From an uncultured Flavobacteriaceae bacterium (GTDB taxonomy: Bacteria > Bacteroidota > Bacteroidia > Flavobacteriales > Flavobacteriaceae), in NCBI GenBank assembly GCA_937959395.1, contig CALGLR010000019.1:1-62606 (forward strand): DNA of 62,606 nucleotides, given 5' to 3'. Positions 1 to 8,822 of the stretch are shown in pieces. The position numbers were made by a program, and so were the translations under genes. Numbering within the stretch: position 1 is the stretch's first letter; each line of letters begins with the position of its first letter. Below the pieces are notes generated by a model. The model was not told where the DNA came from, did not search any database, and saw nothing but the letters and a program-made list of their open reading frames with translations.

Positions 1-1
1 T

Positions 2-220
2 TTTTCATATTACCCTAACTTAACAGCTGCAGAAGTGAAATACATTATCATGGAATCTGGTCTTTCCATAGATCTTATGGTTAATAAACCTTCTAACGAT
101 AAAAAGAAAGAAAAGGAAAAAGCACCTTTTAATGAACTCTCTAAATCAGGAAAAATTGTAAATGCATATAATGCTTTAATTATGGCAGATAGTATTTTTA
201 AGGTTAATAAGAGAAAGTAA
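2..220 (+). CDS. S8 family lipoprotein peptidase, C-terminal part only
   Basis: The reading frame is open from the first bases of the window, so the gene begins upstream and is cut by the window edge. The 72 codons present match the C-terminal end of the next three genes: FSYYPNLTAAEVKYIIMESG, a lysine-rich stretch, then LSKSGKIVNAYNALIMADS and VNKRK. The catalytic residues lie outside the window. This is the first visible copy of a tandem S8 peptidase array. The stop is followed by a 10-base spacer identical to the spacer after the next copy. An internal ATG at 35 is not the start, since homology continues upstream of it. Confidence 0.85.
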   Translation, partial: FSYYPNLTAAEVKYIIMESGLSIDLMVNKPSNDKKKEKEKAPFNELSKSGKIVNAYNALIMADSIFKVNKRK

Positions 221-230
221 ACAATCACGC

Positions 231-1904
231 ATGCTTTTTCGAAAAGTTTTTATATTATTTCTAGTTCTGATTTTTTTGAATTTAAATTCATGTAAGCCAT
301 CTTATCATGCGATTAGTTTAGCAAATAATTCTTTTAAAAACAAAGGGGATTTTTCTGAAAACGACTTAAAATTTTGGCACCTAAAGGACATTGAAAAAGA
401 CAGTTTACTGGGTATAAGTTTAGAAAGGGCATATGCAGAGTTATTAAAAAAACGCAAAGCAAATACAATTATCGTTGCGGTATTAGATTCGGAAGTTAAT
501 ATTGAGCGTGAGGGTTTAAAAGAACAAATTTGGGTGAATAAAAATGAAATACCTGATAATGGTATTGATGATGATAACAACGGATATATAGATGATATAC
601 ACGGTTGGAATTATATAGGCACCCAAAAAAATGATAGTGTAGTGTTTTCTAGCTTTTCATTTACTGAAGCTATAAAAAAATATGATTCTAAGTATAAAAA
701 CACCTCTCTAAAAGAGGTGCCAATAAATGAAAAAAAACAATATGAAACTTACAAAAGAGCGATTAAGGCTCTTAACAAGAAACTTGAAGAAGGAAAAAAT
801 AACCTTGCAACATACGATAGAATACAAAGAAAATACAATAAATCCAGAGAAATTTTACATCACTATTTTCTTGAAGGTAGTTACAGCCATCTGCAATTAG
901 ATTCTTTAATAACTATAGTTGAAGATGAAGAAGAAAAGAAGTACATGTCGTACATGAAATATTATTTAAAACATGATATTAATGATTCAACAATCAGTCA
1001 AGGGAAACAGGAAGAAAATAAACTAATTAATCAGAACCTAAATGTCAACCATAACGGTAAGTATCTTACAAATGATGATCCAAATGATATAAATGATTTT
1101 CCATATGGTAATAATAAGGTAGATGGTATATCAAACTTTTATCATGGTACTCAAATGTCATCGATAATAGCCTGTAAAAGAGATCATAAAGCTGTTAAAG
1201 GCATTATTGATACGGCAAAATTAATGTATCTAAATACCTTTGCGGCAGGCGATGCATATGATAAAGACATTGCGCTAGCAATACGTTATGCCGCAGATAA
1301 TGGTGCGAAAGTAATTAATATGAGCTTTGGTAAAGAATTTTCATTGCATCCTGAATGGGTTAAAGACGCCATAATTTATGCAGAAAGTAAAAATGTACTT
1401 ATAATCACTTCTGCGGGAAATAGTCGATTTAATCTAGACAATGATAATGCTTATTCTTACCCTAACGATGCTATTGATGGGCTTGAGTATGCAAATAACT
1501 TTTTAAAAGTAGGAGCAACAACTTATAAATTAGATTCATTATTAATAAATAAATCATCTAGTTTTGGTAAAAATGAAGTAGATGTCTTTGCCCCTGGCTA
1601 CTATATTAATTCTTTTACTTGGGATAATTATAAAACAATTTCTGGAACATCATCTTCATCTGCTGTAGTTTCTGGAGTAGCCGCTTTAATTTTCTCATAT
1701 TATCCCAATCTAACAGCTGCTGAGGTGAAATATATTATTATGGAATCTGGTCTTCCTGTAGATATTATGGTCAATAAACCTTCTTATGATAAAGTGAAAG
1801 AAAAAGTGCCATTTAAATCGCTATCAAAATCAGGAAAAATAGTAAATGCTTACAATGCTTTAATTATGGCAGATAGTATTTCTAAGGTTAATAAGAGAAA
1901 GTAA
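231..1904 (+). CDS. S8 (subtilisin-like) serine peptidase, lipoprotein, tandem copy 2
   Basis: A 557-residue protein with a lipoprotein signal; the lipobox ends LNLNSC with Cys21 as the predicted lipid site. Triad candidates are Asp86 (AVLDSEVN), His305 (YHGTQMSS) and Ser474 (SGTSSSSAVVSG), with the oxyanion Asn near 397 (SAGNS). The Bacteroidota-typical calcium-loop-like stretch NGIDDDNNGYIDDIHGW follows the Asp. About 220 residues separate Asp from His, mostly a charged, helix-prone insert. Residues around each catalytic position differ from the family norm: DSE instead of DSG/DTG, HGTQ instead of HGTH, and Ala where GTSMAxP has Pro. Activity is therefore likely but not assured. It starts 10 bases after the preceding copy and is probably cotranscribed. 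Expected location is the outer membrane or periplasm. Confidence 0.88.
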   Translation: MLFRKVFILFLVLIFLNLNSCKPSYHAISLANNSFKNKGDFSENDLKFWHLKDIEKDSLLGISLERAYAELLKKRKANTIIVAVLDSEVNIEREGLKEQIWVNKNEIPDNGIDDDNNGYIDDIHGWNYIGTQKNDSVVFSSFSFTEAIKKYDSKYKNTSLKEVPINEKKQYETYKRAIKALNKKLEEGKNNLATYDRIQRKYNKSREILHHYFLEGSYSHLQLDSLITIVEDEEEKKYMSYMKYYLKHDINDSTISQGKQEENKLINQNLNVNHNGKYLTNDDPNDINDFPYGNNKVDGISNFYHGTQMSSIIACKRDHKAVKGIIDTAKLMYLNTFAAGDAYDKDIALAIRYAADNGAKVINMSFGKEFSLHPEWVKDAIIYAESKNVLIITSAGNSRFNLDNDNAYSYPNDAIDGLEYANNFLKVGATTYKLDSLLINKSSSFGKNEVDVFAPGYYINSFTWDNYKTISGTSSSSAVVSGVAALIFSYYPNLTAAEVKYIIMESGLPVDIMVNKPSYDKVKEKVPFKSLSKSGKIVNAYNALIMADSISKVNKRK

Positions 1905-1914
1905 ACAATCACGC

Positions 1915-3606
1915 ATGCTTTTTAGAAATCTTTTTATGCTACTTTTAGTTCTCTTTTTTTTAAATACAAATTCATCATGTAAGTCTTCCTACAAAGCAAT
2001 TGATTTAACAAATAATTCTTATAAGAAGACAAATGGTTTTCATGAAAACGATTTAAAGCATTGGCATCTAAAAGACATTGAAAAAGACAGCTTACCAGGA
2101 ATAAGTCTAGAAAGAGCATATACAGAATTATTAAAAAAACGAAAAGCGAATACAGTTATCGTTGCGGTATTAGATTCTGAAATTAATATTCATCGAGAGG
2201 GTTTAAAAGATCGCATTTGGATTAACAAAGATGAAATCCCTAATAACGGTATAGACGATGACAACAATGGATACATCGATGATATACATGGCTGGAATTA
2301 TATTGGAACTCAAAAAAATGATAGTGTTGTGTTTTCTAGCTTTGCATATACAAGAGTTATAAAAAAATACGATTCTAAATTTAAAAATAGCTCTAGAGAA
2401 GATATTTCTGAAAATGAAAAAAAACAATTTGACGACTACAAAAGAGCTTTAGTCTATTTCGAAAAAGAGCTTAAGCAAAGAAAAAATAACTTAGCTACAT
2501 ACAATAGAATTCAGGGAAAATATAATAAATCTAGAGAGATTTTGCATAACTATTTTCCTGAAAACAACTATAATCAAGAACAACTAGATTCTTTAAATGA
2601 TATTATTACAGATGAAGAGGAAAAGAAATACCTCTCGTACATGAAATATTATTTAAAACGCAATATTAATGACAAAACGATTAATGAAGGAAAAAAGGAG
2701 GAGCATATAATAATTAACAGGAATCTAAATATTGAGCACAATGGTAAATATCATACAAAAGATGATGCTAATGATATAAATGATTTTCCTTACGGAAATA
2801 ATAAGGTAGATGGTATTGCAAATGCATATCACGGTAGTGAAATATCATCAATAATAGCTTATAACAATGATCGTAAAGAAATTAAAGGCATTATTGATAC
2901 GGCAAAAATAATGTCTTTGGGCACTTCTACGGCTGGAGATGAATACGATAAGGATATTGCATTAGCAATACGCTACGCCGTAGATAATGGTGCTAAAGTT
3001 ATTAATATGAGCTTTGGTAAAGCTTTTTCATTACATCCTGAATGGGTTAAAGACGCCATAATCTATGCCGACAGTAAAAATGTATTAATAGTCACTTCTG
3101 CTGGGAATAGTAGATTAAACTTAGATACTGATTATGATTATCCTAATGATGTTATTGATAATGAGAGGGTTGAATATGCTAATAATTTTTTAAAAGTTGG
3201 AGCTACCACTCATAATTTAGATTCTACATTAATAAGTAGGTTCTCTAATTATGGTAAAAATGAAGTGGATGTATTTGCTCCAGGCTCCCAAATCAATTGT
3301 ATAACCTGGGATGATTATAAAATAGATTCAGGAACATCCTTATCTTCCGCTGTGGTTTCAGGAATTGCTGCTTTAATTTTTTCATATTATCCTAACTTGA
3401 CTGCAGCTGAGGTTAAGACTATTCTCATGGAATCTGGTCTTCCTATAGATATTATGGTCAATAAACCTTCTTATGATAAAGTGAAAGAAAAAGTACCATT
3501 TAAATCGCTCTCAAAATCTGGTAAAATAGTAAACGCTTATAATGCTTTAATTATGGCAGATCGTATTTCTAAGGTTAACAAGAGAAATAAATCAATTTCT
3601 AAATAA
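1915..3606 (+). CDS. S8 serine peptidase, lipoprotein, tandem copy 3 with read-through tail
   Basis: A 563-residue close paralog of the preceding gene with the same architecture: lipobox TNSSC (Cys22), Asp motif AVLDSEIN, the DDDNNGY loop, a long charged insert, His motif YHGSEISS, SAGNS, and Ser motif SGTSLSSAVVSG. The C-terminus ends VNKRNKSISK, while the sister copies stop after VNKRK. Comparison with the DNA after copy 4 shows that one G is missing from the shared AGAAAGTAAATC context. The old stop is therefore read through and five residues are added before the next TAA. The start lies 10 bases after the upstream stop, in a spacer identical to the one before copy 2. The three upstream copies look like one operon. 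Confidence 0.88.
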   Translation: MLFRNLFMLLLVLFFLNTNSSCKSSYKAIDLTNNSYKKTNGFHENDLKHWHLKDIEKDSLPGISLERAYTELLKKRKANTVIVAVLDSEINIHREGLKDRIWINKDEIPNNGIDDDNNGYIDDIHGWNYIGTQKNDSVVFSSFAYTRVIKKYDSKFKNSSREDISENEKKQFDDYKRALVYFEKELKQRKNNLATYNRIQGKYNKSREILHNYFPENNYNQEQLDSLNDIITDEEEKKYLSYMKYYLKRNINDKTINEGKKEEHIIINRNLNIEHNGKYHTKDDANDINDFPYGNNKVDGIANAYHGSEISSIIAYNNDRKEIKGIIDTAKIMSLGTSTAGDEYDKDIALAIRYAVDNGAKVINMSFGKAFSLHPEWVKDAIIYADSKNVLIVTSAGNSRLNLDTDYDYPNDVIDNERVEYANNFLKVGATTHNLDSTLISRFSNYGKNEVDVFAPGSQINCITWDDYKIDSGTSLSSAVVSGIAALIFSYYPNLTAAEVKTILMESGLPIDIMVNKPSYDKVKEKVPFKSLSKSGKIVNAYNALIMADRISKVNKRNKSISK

Positions 3607-3673
3607 TAGAAGGCTCAGATCCGGTTTCATTTTTTGCTTGTTCCCCATTCATAATGCCTTCAAAAGCATTTAA
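3599..3673 (-). pseudogene. Relic of a glycosyltransferase 3' end
   Basis: On the minus strand these 75 bases read LNAFEGIMNGEQAKNE, then TGSEPSII and a stop. The intact glycosyltransferase at 5452-6672 ends LNAFESIMNGKQLKKE, then TVSKPSIV and a stop. Similarity at the DNA level extends across the stop into the flank shared with the peptidase end, then ceases just upstream of the Leu codon. The relic has no frameshift or internal stop. It is best explained as what remains of a convergent glycosyltransferase copy deleted when the peptidase array was rearranged. It overlaps the last codons of peptidase copy 3. It is not expected to be expressed. Confidence 0.8.
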
Positions 3674-3778
3674 ATAAAAACATCCAAAATTAATGAATCT
3701 ACGTATTTCTTTTGGATGGCTATTTAGACGTAATTTTCGGGAAATGGAGTTTACTTTAAAAATATTATTATCTATTTT

Positions 3779-5443
3779 ATGCTACAACGCCTATTAGTTA
3801 CTTTCATTTTAATTTCAGTACTTCTTTCTGGTTGTTCCAAATCAAAACCTCTTAAATATATCCCAGCTCAGAAAACAATAATTGTTAAAAAAACAATTAT
3901 TGATGACATTCTCAAAAATTGGGAAAATCTTGATATCATAGATGATTCTATACCTGGGATAAGTCTTCAAAAAGCATACAATACTGTTTTAAAAAACAAA
4001 AAAGGCGAGCCTGTTATCATTGCTTTTCTGGACCAACCTATTAACATTAATCATGAGATACTAAAAAATCATATTTGGACAAATACAAATGAGATCTCAA
4101 ATAATGGTATTGACGACGATAATAACGGCTATATAGATGATGTACATGGCTGGGATTTTTTAGGAATTTCAAATGGAGTTAATAAAAGACATACGTTAAA
4201 CTCTAGTGCAAGAATGGTAAAAAAGTATAAGGCTCAATTTGAAGGAAAAAATCAAAGCGAAATTTTAACAAAAGATTCTTTAAACTTTTTAATCTACAAT
4301 AATGCTAAACTTGCCCTACAGAAAAGCATAAATCAAGTCCCTGAAGAAATTAACTTTGCTAACGATCTATCGACTATGAGAAAAACCTCCAGACTTGAGG
4401 TTTTAAAAAAATTAAAAATAAAAGATTTATCTCATTTCTCCTTAAAGGATTTAGACAGTCTTAAAGCATTATATCCAAAAGATTCTACATATCAACAAAA
4501 TATTTCTTTGTATTCAGATTTCGAAAGAGAAGGAACTACAGAAGAATACATTGCCAAATTAAAAGAAGATGCAGCACAACTATTAAAAAAACAATTGAAT
4601 ATTGACTATAATGATCGGTTATTATTAGGAGATGATCCTAACGATATTACAGATATTTCGTACGGCGATAACAAAATAAATACTGATTTGAATATCTTTA
4701 CTCATGGTACTCGCGTTAGTAGTTTAGCCATAAAAGGGACTTCGGAAATTAAAATTATGGCGCTACCTATATTTGGTGAAAACTCCACTAATGATAAAGA
4801 TACGGCTTTGTCCATACGTTATGCTGTAGATAATGGTGCAAAAATTATAAATATGAGTTGGTCGGAAGAATTTAGCTCCGAAAAAAAATGGGTAGATGAT
4901 GCATTGATGTACGCCGAAAAACATAACGTTATTTTAATTACCTCTGCAGGAAATAGTTTCAAGAATATTGATAAAAAAAATAATTATTTTTATCCAAATG
5001 ATACCGATGCTAATGGTAATGAAATAACGGATAATTTTTTAATCGTAGGAAATTCTTCTTATAAAGCTAACGATAGTTTAGTTAATAAATACAGTAATTA
5101 TGGAAAAAATAGTGTAGATCTCTTTGCTCCAGGAGCTCAAATTAGAGTTGCTATCCCTGGTAATGGTTACAAAATAGATCTAGGCACTTCATTATCAGCA
5201 GCGGTAGTTTCTAAAGTCGCGGCACTACTATTCTCTTACTACCCGAATCTCACTGCTACTCAAGTCAAACATATATTAATGGATTCAGGAGTGGAGTATA
5301 ACTTTAACGTAAGAACTCCAATTTGGAATGGCAAAGGAAAGCATGTTCCTTTTAAATCGCTATCAAAATCAGGGAAAATAGTAAATGCTTATAATGCTTT
5401 AATTATGGCAGACAGTATTTCTAGGGTTAATAAGAGAAAGTAA
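3779..5443 (+). CDS. S8 serine peptidase, lipoprotein, divergent tandem copy 4
   Basis: A 554-residue protein with lipobox LLSGC (Cys19). The Asp motif is AFLDQPIN (Asp85), the His motif THGTRVSS and the Ser motif LGTSLSAAVVSK; SAGNS is also present. It is clearly homologous to the two upstream copies but more divergent through the charged insert. Its last 30 or so codons are again nearly identical to theirs (FKSLSKSGKIVNAYNALIMA), which suggests local gene conversion or recombination. The Asp motif has lost both residues of the usual Ser/Thr-Gly and may be less active or specialised. It has its own 170-base upstream region, so it may be transcribed separately. It converges on the glycosyltransferase with 8 bases between the two stops. 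Confidence 0.86.
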   Translation: MLQRLLVTFILISVLLSGCSKSKPLKYIPAQKTIIVKKTIIDDILKNWENLDIIDDSIPGISLQKAYNTVLKNKKGEPVIIAFLDQPININHEILKNHIWTNTNEISNNGIDDDNNGYIDDVHGWDFLGISNGVNKRHTLNSSARMVKKYKAQFEGKNQSEILTKDSLNFLIYNNAKLALQKSINQVPEEINFANDLSTMRKTSRLEVLKKLKIKDLSHFSLKDLDSLKALYPKDSTYQQNISLYSDFEREGTTEEYIAKLKEDAAQLLKKQLNIDYNDRLLLGDDPNDITDISYGDNKINTDLNIFTHGTRVSSLAIKGTSEIKIMALPIFGENSTNDKDTALSIRYAVDNGAKIINMSWSEEFSSEKKWVDDALMYAEKHNVILITSAGNSFKNIDKKNNYFYPNDTDANGNEITDNFLIVGNSSYKANDSLVNKYSNYGKNSVDLFAPGAQIRVAIPGNGYKIDLGTSLSAAVVSKVAALLFSYYPNLTATQVKHILMDSGVEYNFNVRTPIWNGKGKHVPFKSLSKSGKIVNAYNALIMADSISRVNKRK

Positions 5444-5451
5444 ATCAATTT

Positions 5452-6672
5452 CTAAACAATAGAAGGTTTAGATACGGTTTCTTTTTTTAATTGTTTCCCA
5501 TTCATAATGCTCTCAAAAGCATTTAAATACATCCCTGCTATTTTAGACATTGGTAACGCCGTAGCCGCTTTATAGTTTGCTTTTCCTAAAGTAACTCTAT
5601 ACGCTTCATTAGTAACTATGGCTTCAATGGCTTTTGCTAAACTAGTAGTACTCTTAGGTTCAAAAAACTCACCTTTATAACCTTCTTCTTTTACCAATAA
5701 AGCAAGATCGCCTAAATCTGGCATAACCACAGCTTTTCCATAACTTCCAGCTTGGTGTAATACACCAGAACTTCCAGTTGTAGCCGTGTAAGGAAATACA
5801 ACTACAGCACTTTCTTTAAAAAGAGTAGGTACTTCATATTCTTCTACATAACCGGTAAAACGTAATTGTGGCACATGTTTATAACTTGCCTCAACTTTTG
5901 CTAAATATCCTGGTACATTTGGATTGTCTGTTCCTGCTATAACAATTTCTAAATCTAAACCTGTAGTTTGTCTTACTTTCTCAACGGCTTCAATCATAGA
6001 TTCTACCTTTTTATAAGTACCAAACTTTCCAAAAGCCATTACTTGTAATGGGCCTTTAGGTAAATCGTATTCTGGCGTTTCTTCAGAAATTTCAAAAGTA
6101 CCGTGAGGTATTAATTGTATATTTCTTGCTTTATATTTTTTTTCTAAAACGGTAACGTATTTTTGCATGGTTACCGCAACTGTATCTGCTTGCAAAATAA
6201 ACTTTGTTAATGTAGTTCCTATAAAACCATAGACTCTTTGTAGTAATTTATTAGAGGTAAATCCTGCATTTCCTAAATCGACTTCCTCTAAAATATTATG
6301 TAATAACACAATATTAGGGATGCGCTTTAACTTACAAACCAATGGCAATAGCAAGCCTAAAGCAGCAGCAATCTTTTTATCACCAAACTTCATAAACTGT
6401 AAATTAAACAATACCGCATCTGGTTTTGTTTTATTAATTGCTTTGGTAACATTTAATAGGTTCAAATAGCTATTAAACGTCCAGCATTCTTTAATTGTGA
6501 TTTTACATCCTTGCTCTGTAAAAGACAACTCTTTTTGGCCTTTAGTTCTATCGGTTAATAAAACTAATTCTGTTACTTTTTGGTGTTGTCTAAAATGCTT
6601 TACTAAATGAAAAGCATATTCATTTAAAGTGACTTTACTTGGAGGGTATGCGGTTACGATTGCTAGTTTCAT
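5452..6672 (-). CDS. GT4-like glycosyltransferase
   Basis: A 406-residue protein with two Rossmann-like halves typical of GT-B glycosyltransferases. The N-terminus MKLAIVTAYPPSKVTLNEYA has the usual acceptor-side start, followed by strands VVLFNLQFMKFGDKK-type and IVLLHNILEEVDLG. The C-terminal half carries GKFGTYKKVE, IVIAGTDNPNVPG, the TGYVEEYEVPTLF segment and FPYTATTGSSGVLHQAGSYG, where the donor-sugar phosphates normally bind. Donor and acceptor cannot be predicted. It has no glycan operon around it, and its only recognisable neighbours are the convergent peptidases. A short relic of a paralogous tail lies at 3599-3673, so a second copy once existed here. Confidence 0.85.
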   Translation of the reverse strand: MKLAIVTAYPPSKVTLNEYAFHLVKHFRQHQKVTELVLLTDRTKGQKELSFTEQGCKITIKECWTFNSYLNLLNVTKAINKTKPDAVLFNLQFMKFGDKKIAAALGLLLPLVCKLKRIPNIVLLHNILEEVDLGNAGFTSNKLLQRVYGFIGTTLTKFILQADTVAVTMQKYVTVLEKKYKARNIQLIPHGTFEISEETPEYDLPKGPLQVMAFGKFGTYKKVESMIEAVEKVRQTTGLDLEIVIAGTDNPNVPGYLAKVEASYKHVPQLRFTGYVEEYEVPTLFKESAVVVFPYTATTGSSGVLHQAGSYGKAVVMPDLGDLALLVKEEGYKGEFFEPKSTTSLAKAIEAIVTNEAYRVTLGKANYKAATALPMSKIAGMYLNAFESIMNGKQLKKETVSKPSIV

Positions 6673-6753
6673 GTGTTTTGTGTTTGGGTTACATTACAAA
6701 TTTGCAGAAAATAATGTGGTTAAGTAGGTGTTTTTAGATAGAATGCGGTTTGC

Positions 6754-6786
6754 TTTAGGTGAATGGGGAACTTATTTAGGTGAAGA
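6754..6786 (+). promoter_or_regulatory. 21-bp-period direct repeat (possible LytTR-type site)
   Basis: TTTAGGTGAA occurs at 6754 and again, exactly, at 6775, a spacing of 21 bp. LytTR-family regulators usually bind two direct ~9-bp elements with this centre-to-centre spacing, and a LytTR regulator is encoded at 45871-46578. A weak -7 candidate TAATCTTG (6797-6804; consensus TAnnTTTG) lies just downstream, ahead of the small gene at 6828. Related repeats occur at 45652 and 49382. The link to LytTR binding is inference. Confidence 0.45.
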
Positions 6787-6827
6787 TTGTTTAATCTTAA
6801 TCTTGTGTTTTTAAAAAAACCTATAGT

Positions 6828-7016
6828 ATGAATTCATATAGAGAACACGCTATAATGCTCAATACTGATTTTGAAAAAGAATTAAAATTAATAAAAATTT
6901 CTAGCTGTCCTTCTGAATATATTTTTTTAACTCAATGCATAGATTTACTAAATAAAAAAAGAGACGATTTTAATAAAGGGGTTATTGATAAATCATTTGG
7001 TGAAATTTCTTTTTAA
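6828..7016 (+). CDS. Small hypothetical protein
   Basis: A 62-codon frame starting at ATG; the product begins MNSYREHAIMLNTDFEKELK and is acidic-basic mixed, helix-prone, with two Cys and no signal peptide or membrane segment. I do not recognise it. In its favour are an ATG start, a plausible -7 element (TAATCTTG, 6797-6804) about 25 bases upstream and the paired direct repeat ahead of that. Against it, it sits in a region of gene debris and may itself be the head of a broken gene whose continuation lies in the next frame (7004-7384). Confidence 0.4.
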   Translation: MNSYREHAIMLNTDFEKELKLIKISSCPSEYIFLTQCIDLLNKKRDDFNKGVIDKSFGEISF

Positions 7017-7384
7017 ATTTAAAGGTAATCTGTAAGCAAAATCTTATAAATTATTGTAGTTACCAAATAGAAGATGCATATAGATCACTGGAAGCTGCTA
7101 GTGATACTTCCATTGTAATATATGTCAATAACCAAAACAAGTTGTCTTCTAAGATTTTAGCTGAGCTACCCAATCTAAAGAATTTAATAAACAAACAAGT
7201 TTTGTATGATCAAAACCGTGAGTATGTGATTAAAAACTTAATAATTACGAATAATGATTATATTTTCTACCTGAAACGATTGGAGAAAGAAAACATAGTG
7301 AAATTGTATTATAGACATGGAATACATGGCAAAGAAAAGGAACTTTATGATCCATCCAATTACTATACAAGTATAGAAAACTAA
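7004..7384 (+). pseudogene. Headless gene fragment, possibly LRR-like
   Basis: The frame is open from 7004 to a stop at 7382-7384 but has no ATG near its beginning; the first usable codon is a TTG at 7142. Upstream of that TTG the frame still reads like protein (YQIEDAYRSLEAASDTSIVI, then NNQNKLSSKILAELPNLKNL). The pattern of n-N-L-x-x-L-P-N-L-K-N-L resembles Bacteroidota leucine-rich repeat proteins, but this is a weak resemblance from one repeat. The downstream part (YYRHGIHGKEKELYDPSNYY) is unrecognised. Most likely the remains of a longer gene that lost its 5' end. Confidence 0.4.
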
Positions 7385-7408
7385 TATCAAATTAATTATA
7401 TACAACCT

Positions 7409-7602
7409 AATTGGAAGTCCAGTAAAGTTGTAGTCTCTTTAGGTAATAACGAAGACAAAATATCCGAAATGCTAGTTTTAGATGTTATACCAATTATAAC
7501 TCTGAGAGTAATTCAGTTATTAGAAATTGTGCGCCATCAGCCTTAAACGGTGTGCAATGGATAGATAATAAATCTTTCTTGTACGTGCAATCTAAATATT
7601 AG
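7409..7602 (+). pseudogene. Frameshifted gene remnant in debris region
   Basis: Two overlapping frames read as one protein if a shift is allowed near 7480: first NWKSSKVVVSLGNNEDKISE and MLVLDV, then YTNYNSESNSVIRN, CAPSALNGVQWIDNKSF and LYVQSKY with a stop at 7602. Neither frame alone has a start and a full-length product. No family recognised. The rest of 7385-7876 (about 490 bases between genes) shows no further frame or structure that I can support. Confidence 0.35.
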
Positions 7603-7876
7603 AAATGGATGCATTTCACAATATCAAAAAAACAAAAAATATCCGCCAACAATAATAAGTACAAGATTGAATGACAAAAGAGTACCACTTTGGCATTCCC
7701 TTATATTTACTGCTCGCCTCTCGGAAGAAAATAGCTCAAAAAATCTATTTTATTAAAAGCAGAGCCTGATTCAGACATGGTTTACAATTTATCAAAAATA
7801 AAGAATTCGCCATGATTTCAGAATCACTTTCATTCTCACTTTGGCAAACTGGACGTTCAGATTATCAACTAAAAAA

Positions 7877-8788
7877 CTACGATACAATTTCCAAATAAAC
7901 CTCTTGATTAATTTCCAATTCTAAATCATTCTCAAAAAATACAAGCTCATCATTTAAATGCGCTTCAATTAAATAATAACTCCCTTTAAAATAACTTTGG
8001 TTTACGGTTACTTTTAAATTAGAATGTTCAACAATTTTTAGTTGATTTGCGTAAACTATTTCTTCATCTATACTATTAAATTCTCCAAAAAAAGATGCTA
8101 TTAAAGGCGTTTTTGGGTTATTATATAAGTTATTTGGAGTGTCGCTTGCCTCTATCTGGTTATTATTGAGAACAACCATAGTATCTGCATAACCTAACAC
8201 ATCTTCTTTATCATGAGTAGCAACTATACAAGTAATTTCTTTTTCTTTTAAATAACGAAAAACGTTTCGTCGTAATGATTGTTTTTTAAAATTATCGATA
8301 TGGCTAAAGGGTTCGTCTAATAAAAGAATTTCGGGTTGTTTTGCGAGAGCACGAGCAAGAGCAACACGTTGTTTTTGTCCGCCACTTAATACTTTTACTT
8401 TCGTATTTGAAAAGTTGGTAAGTTCAACCACTTCTAATAACTCTGCAACGCGTTCTTTTTTTTCTTCGGGAAAGAAATTGGAAAGGAATTTTCCTATATT
8501 TTCTTCAACCGATGTAAAAGGCATTAAATCGAATTCTTGCGCCACGTATTTCATAAAATCGCAACCTACAACAAGATTGTATTTTGGACCTAGAACTCGC
8601 TTGTCGCTCCAAAAAATAGTACCCTTTGCGATATCGAATTCACCATAAAGTACTTTTAATAATGTGCTTTTTCCAGATCCACTTTCTCCTATAATAGACA
8701 AGTGCTCACCTTGTTTTAATATAAAAGAAACGTCCTTTAAAACAGGTGTTTTGTCGTAACTAAAATAGATGTTTTTTACTTGAAGCAT
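7877..8788 (-). CDS. ABC transporter ATP-binding protein
   Basis: A 303-residue cytoplasmic ATPase. Walker A is GESGSGKST at residues 34-42, the Q-loop region is YVAQEFDLMP, the signature LSGGQKQRVALARA, Walker B ILLLDEPF, and the H-loop IVATHDKEDV. After about residue 220 there is a C-terminal extension (IVYANQLKIVEHSNLKV onward) that resembles the TOBE-type tail of polyamine/sulfate/Fe3+-type importer ATPases, though this is less certain. No permease or binding protein lies next to it, so the substrate is unknown. It may work with subunits encoded elsewhere. Confidence 0.88.
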   Translation of the reverse strand: MLQVKNIYFSYDKTPVLKDVSFILKQGEHLSIIGESGSGKSTLLKVLYGEFDIAKGTIFWSDKRVLGPKYNLVVGCDFMKYVAQEFDLMPFTSVEENIGKFLSNFFPEEKKERVAELLEVVELTNFSNTKVKVLSGGQKQRVALARALAKQPEILLLDEPFSHIDNFKKQSLRRNVFRYLKEKEITCIVATHDKEDVLGYADTMVVLNNNQIEASDTPNNLYNNPKTPLIASFFGEFNSIDEEIVYANQLKIVEHSNLKVTVNQSYFKGSYYLIEAHLNDELVFFENDLELEINQEVYLEIVS

Positions 8789-8822
8789 ATTTATATGTCA
8801 TTATGTAGGCTTCCCTCAATTA

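Noticed and set aside
35-35. ATG at 35 as the start of a 61-residue protein
   Set aside because: Homology with the sister peptidases continues upstream to the window edge, so this is an internal Met.
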